64,000 nt of DNA from an uncultured beta proteobacterium (GTDB lineage: Bacteria > Pseudomonadota > Gammaproteobacteria > Burkholderiales > SG8-41), in the NCBI GenBank assembly GCA_903885665.1, contig CAISJL010000183.1, forward strand, positions 1 through 64,000. The letters run 5' to 3'. Of this stretch, positions 48,760-61,909 are shown one piece after another. Every line of letters begins with the position of its first letter. Position 1 is the stretch's first letter. The position numbers and the translations under genes are program-made. The notes under the pieces were generated by a model. The model did no database searches. It had not been told where the DNA came from and saw only the letters and a program-made list of their open reading frames with translations.

Positions 48760-49530
48760 ATGTGCTTGATTTTATTGAGTTTTAAGTCTAACAAAGAGTT
48801 CCCCCTCATCATTGGATCAAATCGTGATGAGCGACATGAGCGACCCACAGCAGATGCCGGATTTTGGGATGATCACCCAGATCTATATGCCGGACGCGAT
48901 CTTCAAGACGGTGGTACTTGGTTAGGTATTACTACCAATGGCCGAATCTCCGCATTAACTAATTACCGAGAACCACAACCACGACGCACTGATGTGCGCT
49001 CCAGAGGCACTTTGGTCAGCGATTATTTGGTGGGATCTTTGTCTGGCCAAGATTATTTAAACAGTCTCGCCGCTGATGCACTCAATTACAATCCGTTTAA
49101 TTTAATTGCAGGCAACCTAGAGGAGTTATGGTATCTCTCAAACCGAGGCAGCGGTGTGAGCCCAGTGACTCCGGGGGTTCATGGCTTGAGCAACCATTTG
49201 TTAGATACGCCCTGGCCCAAAGTGAAGTTAGGCTGCGATACCCTCAATGCCCTGGATCACTGTAAAGACCCTGATACGATTATTGAGACATTATTGAATA
49301 CCTTGGCTGACCAGCGTCGTGCGCGGATTACTGAGTTACCCAAGACCGGAGTCACCTTGCAACTGGAAAAAACCTTATCGCCGCCCTTTATCATGGGCGA
49401 CCACTATGGCACGCGAAACTCCATGGTGGTCATTGTTTCCGCGTCAGGAGAAGTGTTTGTGCATGAGAAACGTTTTGGACCGCAAGCAAGATTTGCAGGC
49501 GAAACAGCTAGGGCCTTTAAAATCAGATAG
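48760..49530 (+). CDS. NRDE (TANGO2-like) family protein
   Basis: 256 aa; MCLILLSFKSNKEFPLIIGSNRDERHERPTADAGFWDDHPDLYAGRDLQDGGTWLGIT. Confidence 0.93.
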   Translation: MCLILLSFKSNKEFPLIIGSNRDERHERPTADAGFWDDHPDLYAGRDLQDGGTWLGITTNGRISALTNYREPQPRRTDVRSRGTLVSDYLVGSLSGQDYLNSLAADALNYNPFNLIAGNLEELWYLSNRGSGVSPVTPGVHGLSNHLLDTPWPKVKLGCDTLNALDHCKDPDTIIETLLNTLADQRRARITELPKTGVTLQLEKTLSPPFIMGDHYGTRNSMVVIVSASGEVFVHEKRFGPQARFAGETARAFKIR

Positions 49531-49604
49531 TTACGATGATATTCTCAATGCGAACAGCAGAATTGATATGCCATTTAAACGCATCTAGTGAAGAGTAATT
49601 CAAC

Positions 49605-50345
49605 CTAAATTGTCAAACCGCCACTGACCTCTAGCACTGCACCGTTGATATAACTTGCCTCATCAGAGGCTAGAAATGCGAATGTATTAGCGACCTCTTC
49701 AGGTTTACCCAAGCGCCCCATCGGCACGCGTTTCTCTAAAGTCTCGACAACTTTCTCGGGCATAGCGCCTAAAATACTGGTTGCTATAAATCCAGGACAA
49801 ACTGCGTTTGAACGTATACCTTTTGATCCAAGCTCGCGGGCCCAAGTCTTTACCATGCCGATGACCGCAAATTTACTCGCTGCATAATTGGTTTGGCCAA
49901 AATTGCCATACAAGCCAACAATTGATGAAGCATTCAAAATCACACCCGATTGCTGGGATATCATTTGATTGACCACAGCGCGGGTGCAGTTATAAACACC
50001 TTTGAGATTGATATCAATGACACGATCGAACTGCTCATCGGTCATATTCTTCAGTTGGGCATCTGCGACAATTCCAGCATTGTTAACCAGAATATCGATG
50101 CGGCCCCAGTGCGCTACAATGAACTCGACTAAAGCATCTAGCTCGGGCCTGTTTCTGACATCTGCGATGCGACCTATGGCAGAGCCACCTTCAGCCAGGC
50201 ACAAAGCAACCGTCTCATCAATCCATTCTTGTTTAATATCGCAGACAACAACCTTAGCACCTTCACGAATAAATTTTAAAGCAGTAGCTTGCCCAATACC
50301 CCGGCCTGCACCGGTAATCATGGCCACTTTATTCAAGAGTCGCAT
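49605..50345 (-). CDS. SDR family 3-oxoacyl-ACP reductase-like protein (start trimmed from track 50393)
   Basis: VAMITGAGRGIGQATALKF, ILVNNAGIV, NFGQTNYAASKFAVIGMVKT, EEVANTFAFLASDEASYINGAVLEVSGGL; AGAAAGG SD before ATG 50345. Confidence 0.92.
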   Translation of the reverse strand: MRLLNKVAMITGAGRGIGQATALKFIREGAKVVVCDIKQEWIDETVALCLAEGGSAIGRIADVRNRPELDALVEFIVAHWGRIDILVNNAGIVADAQLKNMTDEQFDRVIDINLKGVYNCTRAVVNQMISQQSGVILNASSIVGLYGNFGQTNYAASKFAVIGMVKTWARELGSKGIRSNAVCPGFIATSILGAMPEKVVETLEKRVPMGRLGKPEEVANTFAFLASDEASYINGAVLEVSGGLTI

Positions 50346-50463
50346 ATTGACCTTTCTCTGAAGCACAGCGGTAAAAAATGTCGCAGTGCACAATTTATCT
50401 TATTTTGCGGCAATGCACAATTAAATTCGCCAATACCCTGTAGAGACTAAGCTAATGGTAATG

Positions 50464-51401
<938 letters not shown>

Positions 51402-51476
51402 CTAGAGACAAGTTAGAACATTAATCCGCAAAAAATAATATCATCGCCAAGTGATTCAAATTAACACCGCACGACA

Positions 51477-51836
51477 TCAAATAAAGAACTGCTGATACTG
51501 CTCTGCTTTAAAACCCAGTATCAGCTTGCCTTGATGCGCTAACACAGGTCTTTTAATCATCGACGGTTGCAACACCATCCATTGCAATGCCAAGGTCTCA
51601 CTCAGATTGTTGCGTTCGGTTTCAGGCATACGGCGAAACGTTGTACCGCTCCGATTAATCACCATTTCCCAACCTAAGACTGCACACCAATTACGCAGTG
51701 TTGCCTGATCAATACCCAACAACTTATAGTCATGAAAAGCATAATCAATATGATGTTGATCTAACCACAAACGCGCCTTCTTCATCGTATCGCACTGGCG
51801 TATACCGTAAATCGTGGGTTTCTGAGCTTGAGTCAT
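51477..51836 (-). CDS. ArsC/Spx (YffB-like) family reductase
   Basis: 119 aa; IYGIRQCDTMKKARLWLDQHHIDYAFHDYK, PSMIKRPVL. Confidence 0.9.
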   Translation of the reverse strand: MTQAQKPTIYGIRQCDTMKKARLWLDQHHIDYAFHDYKLLGIDQATLRNWCAVLGWEMVINRSGTTFRRMPETERNNLSETLALQWMVLQPSMIKRPVLAHQGKLILGFKAEQYQQFFI

Positions 51837-51842
51837 AGCGCG

Positions 51843-54272
51843 CTAGCTTCGTTGCTTAAGTTTAGCAAAAGCAAGTGCCATAGCATTGGGAGCCTCAGCC
51901 ACTACGGTGTTACCGTGACTACTTGATCGGTGGTTAGCTCTATTCTGTGCCCCACCATTTGATGCAGACCGTGCCGCAGATTTAGGTTGATCACCTGGAT
52001 GACGAGATGTATTTGCGCGGGGCTCACTAGCGTCATCTAAGCGCATTGTTAATGCAATCCGTTGGCGCTTAGGGTCAACTTCGAGCACCTTCACTTTCAC
52101 AATCTGCCCTGGTTTAACCACTTCATGCGGGTCTTTCACAAAGCGATGCGATAACGCAGAAACATGCACCAAACCATCCTGATGTACACCAATATCTACA
52201 AACGCACCAAAAGCAGCAACATTGGTGACCACACCTTCTAGAATCATATCTGGTTGTAGGTCGGTTAACTTTTCAACACCCTCTTGAAAGATCGCCATCT
52301 TAAATTCAGGGCGAGGGTCCCGACCCGGCTTCTCAAGCTCAGATAAAATATCCCGCACCGTAGGCAGACCAAATTGATCATCCACGAAAGACTCCGCAGG
52401 AACACTGCGCAGCAATCCAGATTCACCCATCACCTCCATAATACCTTTACCCAGATGCGACAAAATTCGCTCTACAACAGGATAAGCCTCAGGGTGAACA
52501 GCAGAAAAATCTAGCGGATTATCACCACCACTCACACGCAAAAAACCAGCCGCTTGCTCAAATGTTTTAGCACCCATACGCGGTATCTTACGGATGGTAT
52601 CGCGATTAGGAAACGCACCATGAGCATCACGATACTCCACGATATTGCGCGCTAGTGTGGCATTTAAACCAGACACTCTTGCTAACAATGCAGATGATGC
52701 GGTGTTCACGTCCACACCAACTGCATTTACACAATCCTCAACCGTTGCATCGAGTGCCTTTGCAAGCGCGCGTTGATTTACGTCATGTTGATATTGCCCC
52801 ACACCAATCGCTTTAGGATCAATTTTGACCAACTCAGCCAAAGGATCTTGGATACGTCTGGCAATAGAAACCGCTCCACGGATGCTCACATCTAAATCTG
52901 GAAACTCAGCTGCTGCAAATGCAGAGGCTGAATACACCGAAGCACCAGCCTCGCTCACAACCACTTTGGTTAATTTAATGGTGGGTGCAATTGTATTAAT
53001 ACGCTTAATTAACTCCCCAGCTAATTTATCAGTTTCTCGACTGGCAGTACCATTACCAATAGAAATCAAATTCACTTGATGCTGAACAACTAAACGACCT
53101 AGAACAGCTAAAGACCCCTCCCAGTCATTACGCGGGGCATGTGGATAAATAGTTGCCGTATCGAGCAACTTACCGGTTGCATCCACAACAGCTAATTTAC
53201 AGCCCGTTCGCAGACCTGGATCGAGTCCCAAAACTGCCTTAGGGCCAGCAGGTGCAGCAAGTAATAAATCATGCAGATTGCGCCCAAAAATCTTAATCGC
53301 TTCGGATTCGGCAGACTCACGTAATTGGATCAATAGATCCGAAGTGATATGCACATGAATTTTCACACGCCATGCCCAATAGCAAACCGACATCAGCCAT
53401 GAATCGGCTGCGCGCCCTTGGTCAGAAATACCCACATATTTAGCAATCATCATCACGCATGGATGAGGAGACAAAGCTTCTAATTCTTCACCTAAATTTA
53501 ATTGCAAACTTAAAATACCAAGAGTTCTACCTCGAAATAATGCCAGCGCGCGATGCGAAGGTACTGTATTTAAACGTTCCCTGTATTCATAATAATCGCG
53601 AAATTTTTCATCCTCTGCCCCCTCTTGACCCTTAATCACCACAGAGACCAGGAACCCTTCCCGATACAAACGATCTCTTAGCGTAGAGAGTAACTCAGCA
53701 ATTTCAGAGAAGCGCTCAGATAAAATATCTTTAGCTCCATCCAATGCCGCTTTTGCATCTGCAATATTAATAGCCTCTTTAGCTTCGGTTGCTGCTTCAA
53801 CTCGAATAAAGCGTAGCGCTTCAACCTGCGGGTCCAGCGTGGGGTCTTGGAGGAGTGCATCTGCAAGCGGCTCTAATCCAGCTTCACGGGCAATTTGCGC
53901 CTTGGTTCGCCGTTTTGGTTTGTATGGTAAGTATAGGTCTTCTAGCGTTTGCTTCGTCGCGCTTGCTCCTATCGCTAATCGCAACTCATCAGTTAACTTA
54001 CCCTGCTCTTCAATTGAAGCCAGAATCGTTGAACGCCGATCTTCGAGTTCGCGCAAATAAGCCAGGCGTTCCTCAAGCGTGCGTAATTGGGTGTCATCCA
54101 GATTCTCAGTTACCTCTTTACGATAACGCGATATAAAGGGAACAGTAGCACCATCATCTAACAATTCAACCGCAGCAACAACTTGACGAACTTTAATATT
54201 TAATTCTGTGGCAATTGCCTGGGCAATTTTAATTTGTACATCACTCACCACATTGGTAACATTGGTATTCAT
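51843..54272 (-). CDS. tex: Tex RNA-binding transcription accessory protein (start trimmed from track 54305)
   Basis: [57 protein letters not shown]1 domain [24 protein letters not shown]. Confidence 0.95.
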   Translation of the reverse strand: MNTNVTNVVSDVQIKIAQAIATELNIKVRQVVAAVELLDDGATVPFISRYRKEVTENLDDTQLRTLEERLAYLRELEDRRSTILASIEEQGKLTDELRLAIGASATKQTLEDLYLPYKPKRRTKAQIAREAGLEPLADALLQDPTLDPQVEALRFIRVEAATEAKEAINIADAKAALDGAKDILSERFSEIAELLSTLRDRLYREGFLVSVVIKGQEGAEDEKFRDYYEYRERLNTVPSHRALALFRGRTLGILSLQLNLGEELEALSPHPCVMMIAKYVGISDQGRAADSWLMSVCYWAWRVKIHVHITSDLLIQLRESAESEAIKIFGRNLHDLLLAAPAGPKAVLGLDPGLRTGCKLAVVDATGKLLDTATIYPHAPRNDWEGSLAVLGRLVVQHQVNLISIGNGTASRETDKLAGELIKRINTIAPTIKLTKVVVSEAGASVYSASAFAAAEFPDLDVSIRGAVSIARRIQDPLAELVKIDPKAIGVGQYQHDVNQRALAKALDATVEDCVNAVGVDVNTASSALLARVSGLNATLARNIVEYRDAHGAFPNRDTIRKIPRMGAKTFEQAAGFLRVSGGDNPLDFSAVHPEAYPVVERILSHLGKGIMEVMGESGLLRSVPAESFVDDQFGLPTVRDILSELEKPGRDPRPEFKMAIFQEGVEKLTDLQPDMILEGVVTNVAAFGAFVDIGVHQDGLVHVSALSHRFVKDPHEVVKPGQIVKVKVLEVDPKRQRIALTMRLDDASEPRANTSRHPGDQPKSAARSASNGGAQNRANHRSSSHGNTVVAEAPNAMALAFAKLKQRS

Positions 54273-54282
54273 AAGAGCACTT

Positions 54283-55185
54283 TCATGATTGATTCTTCTC
54301 GCCACCTAAGACTGATACCAGATCAGCAATCATCAACGATAGCTCTCCAGTCATTAATACAAAATCCATTTCAAACTGCTCTAAATCATTTTCAATTTTT
54401 GCATCTGATTCACGCTTTAAAATATTTAAAAAACTAATTTTTTTAATTTGGAGCTGATCAGTCAAAATAAAAGAAATACGATCATTCCAAGTCAAACCCA
54501 ATTGCAGGGTTTTTTTTCCGGCAAGGATATGATCTTTAATTTCCTTACCCTCAAGAGAATGTCTTACATAGCGCACAGTGGCTCGGCTGGCATCTAGAGA
54601 ACAGAGCTCTAAATCCTGGTCTATGGTAAATACCCCAGGTGCATCGCCACTTAATAACCATTGCGACATCACACTACCTGGAGACATCTCAGTATCAATA
54701 CGTTTAGCCTGCATAGTGTCGTCAGCGCGGCGTAAGGCTTCCATCAATGACTCAGATTTTTTATCAGCGCCTGTATCGACAACTAAAAATTTATTTTTCA
54801 CATCAATCCAAGCAGCCATCGAGGCGCGCTTAGATAGCGCTCTGGGCAAGAGTTCAGTCGTCACTTGTTCTCGGAGGTCGCGCATTTGTTTGCGCCCTAA
54901 GGGGTGGCCAATCTGCTTCTCAATTTCGGCTACACGGTCTTTAGTGTGCTGCCGAATAACGGTAGAAGGCAACAACTTCTGCTCAACCCCGAAGTTGATC
55001 AGATAATGACCCATTTGTTGATATAAAAAAACGCCGTCTTCATGGGGAAAAGTCCAACCCTGACTCTCCATTTGAAAACCGCCGCAGGGCTGCAACGGTT
55101 GCAACGACAGTTTCTGCTCTAAATCATCTCCATTAGCGACCCAATCATTTGGAACTCGATAGATCACTGCATTTTTAAACCACAT
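54283..55185 (-). CDS. rdgC: Recombination-associated protein RdgC
   Basis: 300 aa; [57 protein letters not shown]. Confidence 0.95.
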   Translation of the reverse strand: MWFKNAVIYRVPNDWVANGDDLEQKLSLQPLQPCGGFQMESQGWTFPHEDGVFLYQQMGHYLINFGVEQKLLPSTVIRQHTKDRVAEIEKQIGHPLGRKQMRDLREQVTTELLPRALSKRASMAAWIDVKNKFLVVDTGADKKSESLMEALRRADDTMQAKRIDTEMSPGSVMSQWLLSGDAPGVFTIDQDLELCSLDASRATVRYVRHSLEGKEIKDHILAGKKTLQLGLTWNDRISFILTDQLQIKKISFLNILKRESDAKIENDLEQFEMDFVLMTGELSLMIADLVSVLGGEKNQS

Positions 55186-55273
55186 GGTAAAAAGTCATGA
55201 AATAAATTCTTTTAAACAAAGTTAAACTGTCAAAACCAACACATCTTAAATAAGATATAAAGTTAATAAAAAG

Positions 55274-55330
55274 ATAAATCCATAAATAAATCAATAAATC
55301 AAACAAACAATCAATGAATCAATCAATCAA
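55274..55330. repeat. Degenerate tetranucleotide (AATC/AAAT) low-complexity tract
   Basis: ataaatcaataaatcaaacaaacaatcaatgaatcaatcaatc. Confidence 0.7.
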
Positions 55331-55345
55331 AAAAATTATAATCGA

Positions 55346-56173
55346 CTACGACCAACCTAAATATTCATTGATTGCACGACCCATAATCCATTCCCGATCT
55401 GCTTCACTTAGCCACGTCAACTCTTCAGTAAATAAAGTGACGCATTGGCGATATGGGCAGGTAAGACGCGACAAGTCCGAACCCCAAAACATTCTCTGAG
55501 GGCCAAAAGCATCGTAGACCTGACGTATATAAGTGTGAATACTCTTGAATGGGTAGGCATCTTCTGCAAAAATTGGTAATGCACTCACCTTAACAGCGAC
55601 ATGCGGATGCCGTGCCAATGCCAGTAAATTTTCAATACCAGAAAATGCAGCTGCCCCTTTGGCGTGTCCTGTCATACCCATATGATCAATAATTAATCGT
55701 AAGTTGGGATAACGACTAATCACATCTTCAGCCAAGTGCATCAATGGAAACGGAAACAACGCCATAATCGGCATATTCAATTGCTCTGCACTAGCCCAAA
55801 ACCATTCCATACGACCAGCCAAAAGCGGCTCACGCAATACATCAGTCGTAAACAACACTCGAATACCCAGCATCCCAGGCTGCTCACGCCAAGTGCGCAT
55901 TAAGCCGTGCGACTCAGGCAAGTCTGTATCTAATCGTCCCATAATCGCAAAACGATCTGGATGAAGCGATGCCGCTTCAAGCGCTAAATCATTTCTATCG
56001 CCTTCCCATGATGGAGGGACAATAATCGCACGGTTAACCCCGGCAGCATTCATTTCTTGAAGCAATTCATCTTTTTCCAAGGGAATTGGTCTTTGCGGTG
56101 GCGCACGCTTAGGCCATGGCCGTTGCGGTGTATCGGCACCCCATATATGTACTTGTGAGTCAGTAATGATCAT
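55346..56173 (-). CDS. Amidohydrolase 2 family protein (start trimmed from track 56209)
   Basis: MIITDSQVHIWGADTPQRPWP, RAIIVPPSWEGDRNDLALEAA, NLRLIIDHMGMTGHAK, RMFWGSDLSRLTCPYRQC. Confidence 0.9.
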   Translation of the reverse strand: MIITDSQVHIWGADTPQRPWPKRAPPQRPIPLEKDELLQEMNAAGVNRAIIVPPSWEGDRNDLALEAASLHPDRFAIMGRLDTDLPESHGLMRTWREQPGMLGIRVLFTTDVLREPLLAGRMEWFWASAEQLNMPIMALFPFPLMHLAEDVISRYPNLRLIIDHMGMTGHAKGAAAFSGIENLLALARHPHVAVKVSALPIFAEDAYPFKSIHTYIRQVYDAFGPQRMFWGSDLSRLTCPYRQCVTLFTEELTWLSEADREWIMGRAINEYLGWS

Positions 56174-56199
56174 ATTTTTCACTCCTTGATAAATTGTTA

Positions 56200-57765
56200 T
56201 TATTCCCACTCAATAGTAGCCGGTGGTTTTCCTGAAATATCATAGACGACCCGATTAATTCCACGCACCTCGTTAATAATACGATTAGATACTGTAGCTA
56301 ATAAATCATAGGGTAACTCAGCCCAATGCGCAGTCATAAAATCTGTTGTTTGAACAGCTCTTAACGCAATTACATACTCATAAGTACGGCCATCACCCAT
56401 CACCCCCACTGATTTAACAGGTAAAAAAACCGCAAAAGCTTGCGCAGTTTTGTCATACCATCCAAATTGCCGCAATTCATCGATAAATATAGCATCCGCT
56501 CGACGCAATAAGTCTGCAAACTCTGGTTTAATCGCGCCTAGTATTCTCACTCCAAGACCAGGCCCGGGGAACGGGTGTCTGTATACCATCTCACGCGGCA
56601 AACCAAGTGCTACACCAAGCTCTCGCACTTCATCTTTAAATAACTCACGCAAAGGCTCTAAGAGTTTGAGATGCAATGTGTCTGGTAGGCCCCCAACATT
56701 GTGGTGCGATTTAATCGTATGCGCTTTTTTGGTTTTAGCACTCGCAGACTCAATCACATCCGGATAAATTGTGCCTTGAGCAAGCCACTTTGCGTGCGGT
56801 CGCTTTGCTGACTCTTTTTGAAAGACTTCAACAAATTCACGCCCAATAATTTTACGTTTCTGCTCTGGATCAGACACACCTTCCAAGCAACTTAAAAATT
56901 GCTCTGTAGCGTTAACATGTATCACGCGTACACCAAGATTATTTGCAAATGTCGCCATGACTTGCTCTGCTTCATGCAGCCGGAGTAACCCATTATCGAC
57001 AAATACACAGGTTAACTGGTCTCCAATCGCAAGATGGATTAACGCTGCTGCCACAGAGGAGTCCACGCCACCAGACAATCCGAGTATCACCTCATCTTGC
57101 CCAACTGTCTTTTTGATATGCGCTATAGCCACAGCAACATAATTGGGCATTGTCCAATCACCATTGAGCTGTGCAATTTCTCGCACAAATCTTTTGATAA
57201 TTGATGCGCCTTGTTTTGTATGGGTCACTTCAGGATGAAATTGAACGGCATAAAATTGCCTTTGTTCGTCTGCCATCCCCGCAATAGGACAGTTATCGTT
57301 ACTCGCCATGACTTTGAAACCTGTAGGCAGATCAACGACTTTGTCACCATGACTCATCCATACATCCAGAAGACCATGACCTTCCGTATTAGTATGGTCA
57401 GCGATGTCATTCAACAAGCGGGTATGACCACGTGCGCGCACCTGCGCATAACCAAACTCTCGAACATGGCCCATCTCTACTGTACCACCCAGTTGACTGG
57501 CCATGGTCTGCATACCATAGCAAATCCCCAGCACGGGCACACCTAATTTAAAAATGATCTCCGGAGCACGAGGCGTGCTCTCCTCCCATACTGACGAAGG
57601 TCCGCCAGATAAAATAATTGCTTTAGGAGAGAATTCCTGAATGAACGCCTCGCTGACGTCATAGGGATGCAGCTCACAATACACATTTAACTCACGCACT
57701 CGACGTGCAATTAATTGTGAATACTGCGAACCAAAATCTAATATTAATATACTGTTGTTATGCAT
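56200..57765 (-). CDS. guaA: GMP synthase (glutamine-hydrolyzing)
   Basis: 521 aa; [56 protein letters not shown], terminal PPATIEWE. Confidence 0.98.
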   Translation of the reverse strand: MHNNSILILDFGSQYSQLIARRVRELNVYCELHPYDVSEAFIQEFSPKAIILSGGPSSVWEESTPRAPEIIFKLGVPVLGICYGMQTMASQLGGTVEMGHVREFGYAQVRARGHTRLLNDIADHTNTEGHGLLDVWMSHGDKVVDLPTGFKVMASNDNCPIAGMADEQRQFYAVQFHPEVTHTKQGASIIKRFVREIAQLNGDWTMPNYVAVAIAHIKKTVGQDEVILGLSGGVDSSVAAALIHLAIGDQLTCVFVDNGLLRLHEAEQVMATFANNLGVRVIHVNATEQFLSCLEGVSDPEQKRKIIGREFVEVFQKESAKRPHAKWLAQGTIYPDVIESASAKTKKAHTIKSHHNVGGLPDTLHLKLLEPLRELFKDEVRELGVALGLPREMVYRHPFPGPGLGVRILGAIKPEFADLLRRADAIFIDELRQFGWYDKTAQAFAVFLPVKSVGVMGDGRTYEYVIALRAVQTTDFMTAHWAELPYDLLATVSNRIINEVRGINRVVYDISGKPPATIEWE

Positions 57766-57824
57766 GATTAATTTTCAAAGTGAACCTTCAATAATTTACT
57801 TAAAGCCAGTCACCAAATTTAAAA

Positions 57825-59291
57825 TTAATCTACACGATAATTTGGCGCTTCTTTAGTGATCTGAACGTCATGAACATGAGACTCACGAATGCCCGATGAC
57901 GTGATCTCGACAAACTCAGCTTCTCGCCTAACCGCATCAATGGAACTGCAACCTAAGTATCCCATGCTGGAGCGTAGCCCCCCCATCAGTTGCTGAACCA
58001 ACGGTGTCAATCCACCTTTGTAAGGAACCCGGCCTTCCACACCTTCAGGTACTAATTTCTCAGTATTCATTTCATCAACTTCTTGGAAATATCGATCAGC
58101 AGAACCTTGCTGCATAGCACCTAATGAGCCCATGCCACGATAAGACTTATAAGAGCGGCCTTGAAACAACTCAATATCTCCAGGGGACTCTTCAGTACCC
58201 GCAAACAAGCTACCCACCATGACGGTATGTGCACCCGCAGCGATGGCCTTAGCAATATCACCTGAATAACGTATTCCACCGTCTGCAATTAATGGTACAT
58301 CCATTTTTTGGAGTGCCTTAGCAACATTAGCAATGGCAGTAATTTGTGGAACACCGATACCAGCCACAATCCGTGTTGTGCAAATGGAGCCGGGTCCAAT
58401 ACCTACTTTAACCGCATCAGCACCATGATCAACTAAGGCCTTAGCAGCAGATGCTGTTGCAATGTTTCCACCAATCACTTGCAAATTAGGAAATTGGCGC
58501 TTGAGCCAACGAATTCTTTTTAATACGCCTTCAGAGTGTCCATGTGCAGTATCTACAATAATGACGTCTACACCCGCTTCAACCAGGGCAGCTGCTCGCT
58601 CCTCTGTGCCATCACCAACTCCCACAGCAGCACCAACTCTTAAACGCCCCAATGAGTCTTTACACGCATTAGGATGCTCAGAGGACTTTAGAATATCTTT
58701 TACAGTGATTAAACCTTTTAATTCAAAATTTTTATTAACCACTAATACCCGCTCTAGGCGATGCTTATGCATAAGCTTACGAGCTTCTTCACGAGATGAG
58801 CCTTCGCGAACTGTGATCAACTGTTCACGCGGAGTCATGATATTTTTGACTGGTTGATTTAACTTGCTCTCAAATCTCAAGTCGCGGTTGGTGACAATCC
58901 CTACAACCTTGCCATCAGATTCGACAACCGGAAGCCCGGAAATGCGATGCAGCTTAGTGAGCGCAATCACCTCTTTCACACTCATGTCTTGGTTAATGGT
59001 GATTGGATCTTTGACAATACCACTCTCGAAGCGCTTAACCTTTGTGACTTCAGTGGCTTGAGCGCGAATTGTCATATTTTTATGCACAATTCCAATCCCA
59101 CCTTCTTGCGCCATCGCTATCGCAAGACGAGACTCAGTAACGGTATCCATTGCTGCAGAGAGCAAAGGAATATTCAAAGGGATTCCTCGCGTGAGTTGAG
59201 TTTTCAAGCTCACATCTCGAGGCAAAACGTTTGAATGTGCTGGAAGCAACAAAACGTCATCAAAAGTTAAAGCTTTTTGCACTACACGCAT
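57825..59291 (-). CDS. guaB: Inosine-5'-monophosphate dehydrogenase (start trimmed from track 59330)
   Basis: [15 protein letters not shown], two CBS domains, [33 protein letters not shown]. Confidence 0.98.
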   Translation of the reverse strand: MRVVQKALTFDDVLLLPAHSNVLPRDVSLKTQLTRGIPLNIPLLSAAMDTVTESRLAIAMAQEGGIGIVHKNMTIRAQATEVTKVKRFESGIVKDPITINQDMSVKEVIALTKLHRISGLPVVESDGKVVGIVTNRDLRFESKLNQPVKNIMTPREQLITVREGSSREEARKLMHKHRLERVLVVNKNFELKGLITVKDILKSSEHPNACKDSLGRLRVGAAVGVGDGTEERAAALVEAGVDVIIVDTAHGHSEGVLKRIRWLKRQFPNLQVIGGNIATASAAKALVDHGADAVKVGIGPGSICTTRIVAGIGVPQITAIANVAKALQKMDVPLIADGGIRYSGDIAKAIAAGAHTVMVGSLFAGTEESPGDIELFQGRSYKSYRGMGSLGAMQQGSADRYFQEVDEMNTEKLVPEGVEGRVPYKGGLTPLVQQLMGGLRSSMGYLGCSSIDAVRREAEFVEITSSGIRESHVHDVQITKEAPNYRVD

Positions 59292-59595
59292 ATCGGCGTC
59301 CTTCGCAAAGGGCGGATTATAGTCCTTCATCTTTAATCGGTAAACTAGAGAAATGAAATCAAATTATATTGCCACTAAAAAGTCTTATTTTTACGCAGAA
59401 TTGAGTAAATATTAAGCACTCATACTGTAATTTTAATCGCTATAGAATGTTCTAGACCTTAATGGGTACAAGCATTATGATCTACTAGTCAGATATTCAA
59501 ATAATAATTTAGTAAAATTTATGTAAATATGTCGGCTAAAAAACATAGAATGTTTAATCTTTTACATGATAAATTTTTTTAAATAATGGTTTTTA

Positions 59596-60078
59596 TTGAG
59601 GCTCAGCATGCAGAAACTGATTGTTATACTTACGGCTGTCTTCACGATACTCATCTCGAGCATTTGCTACTCTCAGACGGCAATTCTTCGATGTGTGGAC
59701 TCCAAAGGAAAGACAGAGTTTGCCACTTTTTGCCCTATTGGTTCAAAAGCCACAAATACCAACATTTATTCAAACAACACTGGCTCTAAAACTATTGAGG
59801 TAAAACCTAACCCTCCTAGATATCCATCAACAGATAACAACATAAAAGGCGGGCTTGATAATAAAAATATCACTATTAATTCGGTTGACCAAGAAAAGCT
59901 AGCTAAAGAAAAAGCGCAAAATTGTGCAAGCGCGCAGTCAAATTTAAAAATAATTCAATCTGGAATTAGACTCGTACGCATAGATCCTCAAACAGGCGAG
60001 CGTATTTACTACAGCGATCAAGATCGCGATGATGCGTTATCAAAAGCAGAGGAGGCTATAAAAACAATCTGCAATTAA
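59596..60078 (+). CDS. DUF4124-like secreted protein (start may be ATG 59608)
   Basis: Signal peptide ...SSICYSQ, ILRCVDSKGKTEFATFCP; Cys-containing mature part. Confidence 0.6.
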   Translation: MRLSMQKLIVILTAVFTILISSICYSQTAILRCVDSKGKTEFATFCPIGSKATNTNIYSNNTGSKTIEVKPNPPRYPSTDNNIKGGLDNKNITINSVDQEKLAKEKAQNCASAQSNLKIIQSGIRLVRIDPQTGERIYYSDQDRDDALSKAEEAIKTICN

Positions 60079-60362
60079 GTAATCTGTTTTCTATGTAAAC
60101 CCCTCTGGCGCCTTGCTGACTTGGGGTCGGTCACTAAAGGCAAATAAAACTCTAATCGATCGCCCTCTTCGAGAACCGTTTGCTCACTAACAACACAACC
60201 ATTAACACCTACTCCTCCAGATCGTTTTTTCAATATACTGGACATGTACGGGTCTTCTTGCAAAACACCCAGGGCATCTGATACTGTAAAACCGGATTTA
60301 AGCACCCATTCATCTTCACCCTGATCCTGAATGCTCACCCAAGCAACTTTGATTGTAATCAA
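60075..60362 (-). CDS. rnfH: RnfH family protein
   Basis: 95 aa; GVGVNGCVVSEQTVLEEGDRLEFYLPLVTDPKSARRQR ubiquitin-like RnfH/RatB signature; next to ratA-like gene and smpB. Confidence 0.9.
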   Translation of the reverse strand: MITIKVAWVSIQDQGEDEWVLKSGFTVSDALGVLQEDPYMSSILKKRSGGVGVNGCVVSEQTVLEEGDRLEFYLPLVTDPKSARRQRGLHRKQIT

Positions 60363-60371
60363 AAATATCCT

Positions 60372-60806
60372 TTATTGGCTGACGTAACGCCGTTCCGCTT
60401 CCTGTTGAAACGCATCAACCATATTGTTCACAATGTGTCCAAAAACTGGACCTACTATTTTTTGAAGAATGAAACTGGAAAACTCATAATTTAAATTAAA
60501 TTCAATTTTACTGGCGGTATCCGTTAATGGAATAAACTGCCAACTACCGTATAATGACTTAAATGGTCCATCAATCAACTGCATATTTATTTTATTAAAA
60601 CCATTTTTATGATTTTCAGTCGCAAAACTTTGCCGTAAACCGCGATAGTTAATGTTGAGTCTCGCCGCAGTAATATCTTGGTTTTTTGATATTAACTCAA
60701 CGCTTTCACACCAAGGTAAAAAGCGATGATAATTTTCCACATCATCCACTAACTGAAACATCTGGGTTGCAGAAAATGGTACAAGGGCTGATCGAGAGAC
60801 ATTCAA
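60372..60806 (-). CDS. RatA/COQ10-type START-domain protein
   Basis: 144 aa; VPFSATQMFQLVDDVENYHRFLPWCESVE, GPFKSLYGSWQF, conserved smpB neighbourhood. Confidence 0.92.
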   Translation of the reverse strand: MNVSRSALVPFSATQMFQLVDDVENYHRFLPWCESVELISKNQDITAARLNINYRGLRQSFATENHKNGFNKINMQLIDGPFKSLYGSWQFIPLTDTASKIEFNLNYEFSSFILQKIVGPVFGHIVNNMVDAFQQEAERRYVSQ

Positions 60807-60884
60807 AGCATCAACTCCACGGTTTGATCAAGTAAAGTTTAGGTCATTTATCAATATGAAAGCTAGAGCTAGGATTGTAACGCA

Positions 60885-61331
60885 ATGAGTATCGTCCAAA
60901 ACAAAAAAGCTTTTTTTGACTACTTCATAGAAAATCGCTATGAAGCAGGTATTGCTTTGGAGGGCTGGGAGGTTAAAGCCATTCGTGCAGGCCGAGCTCA
61001 AATCAAAGAAGCCTACGTTATCGTTAGGCATTCGGAACTTATGCTACTCGGTTGCCACATTAGCCCATTGCCTACTGCCTCAACACACATTAAACCTGAT
61101 CCCATTCGCACTCGTAAACTACTACTCCATGCAGAAGAAATTAAACGCCTGATCGGCAGTGTTGAACGCGCAGGTTATACTTTAGTGCCCATAGACTTAC
61201 ACTTTAAGCGCGGCAGAATTAAACTCGAAATTGGCTTAGCAAAAGGCAAAAAGCAGCATGACAAAAGAGCTAGTGAAAAAGACAGAGAGTGGCAACGGGA
61301 ACAACAACGCATGATTAGAGGCAAAGTGTAG
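60885..61331 (+). CDS. smpB: SsrA-binding protein
   Basis: 148 aa; [80 protein letters not shown]. Confidence 0.97.
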   Translation: MSIVQNKKAFFDYFIENRYEAGIALEGWEVKAIRAGRAQIKEAYVIVRHSELMLLGCHISPLPTASTHIKPDPIRTRKLLLHAEEIKRLIGSVERAGYTLVPIDLHFKRGRIKLEIGLAKGKKQHDKRASEKDREWQREQQRMIRGKV

Positions 61332-61425
61332 ATGAGAATGCGTCAAAACTTTATTGGAGTGTTAGTTGATATTACTAATAAAGCCAATATATCTAATGAT
61401 TACTAGTGCATTCATTTTTGATAAG

Positions 61426-61502
61426 TGGGGTGGCTGATGGGGCTCGAACCCACGACAACCGGAATCACAATCCGGGACTCTACCGACTGAGCTACAGCCA
61501 CC
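61426..61502 (-). tRNA. tRNA-His (anticodon GTG)
   Basis: Minus strand GGTGGCTGTAGCTCAGTCGGTAGAGTCCCGGATTGTGATTCCGG...CAGCCACCCCA; loop TTGTGAT; G-1 position. Confidence 0.94.
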
Positions 61503-61644
61503 ACCGATTCAAAAATCTCTACGTTCAAATTAACTTTAATACTAAACATAAATCGTAACTTATGCCGAAGGCTAAAGTGAAAATTTGAAAACCACTTAAC
61601 TTTCAAACACCTACACGAAACTTTATCAAATGCACTTCATTTCA

Positions 61645-61721
61645 TGGCGCGCCCGGCGGGACTCGAACCCACAACCCCCGGCTTAGAAGGCCGGTGCTCT
61701 ATCCGGTTGAGCTACGGGCAC
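61645..61721 (-). tRNA. tRNA-Arg (anticodon TCT)
   Basis: Minus strand GTGCCCGTAGCTCAACCGGATAGAGCACCGGCCTTCTAAGCCGGGGGTT...CGGGCGCGCCA; loop CTTCTAA. Confidence 0.93.
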
Positions 61722-61909
61722 AAGATGCAGAAGGAAGAGAAAGTATTTCCCGCTAAGATGTCAGCCTGCTAATATACCGTTCTAGAATGAATACGTCAAT
61801 TCAGTCTATGAATACTTCATACTCAAACAATCGCAAATGCTATTACTCTTGCATATGTTAGATAATTCTGCTATTAAAGCATATTTCATAAAAGCATAAA
61901 TCACTCACT

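Noticed and set aside
60372-60806. RatA as a ribosome-association toxin
   Set aside because: Sequence and smpB/rnfH context fit a COQ10-type START-domain housekeeping protein; toxin annotation of this family is not needed.
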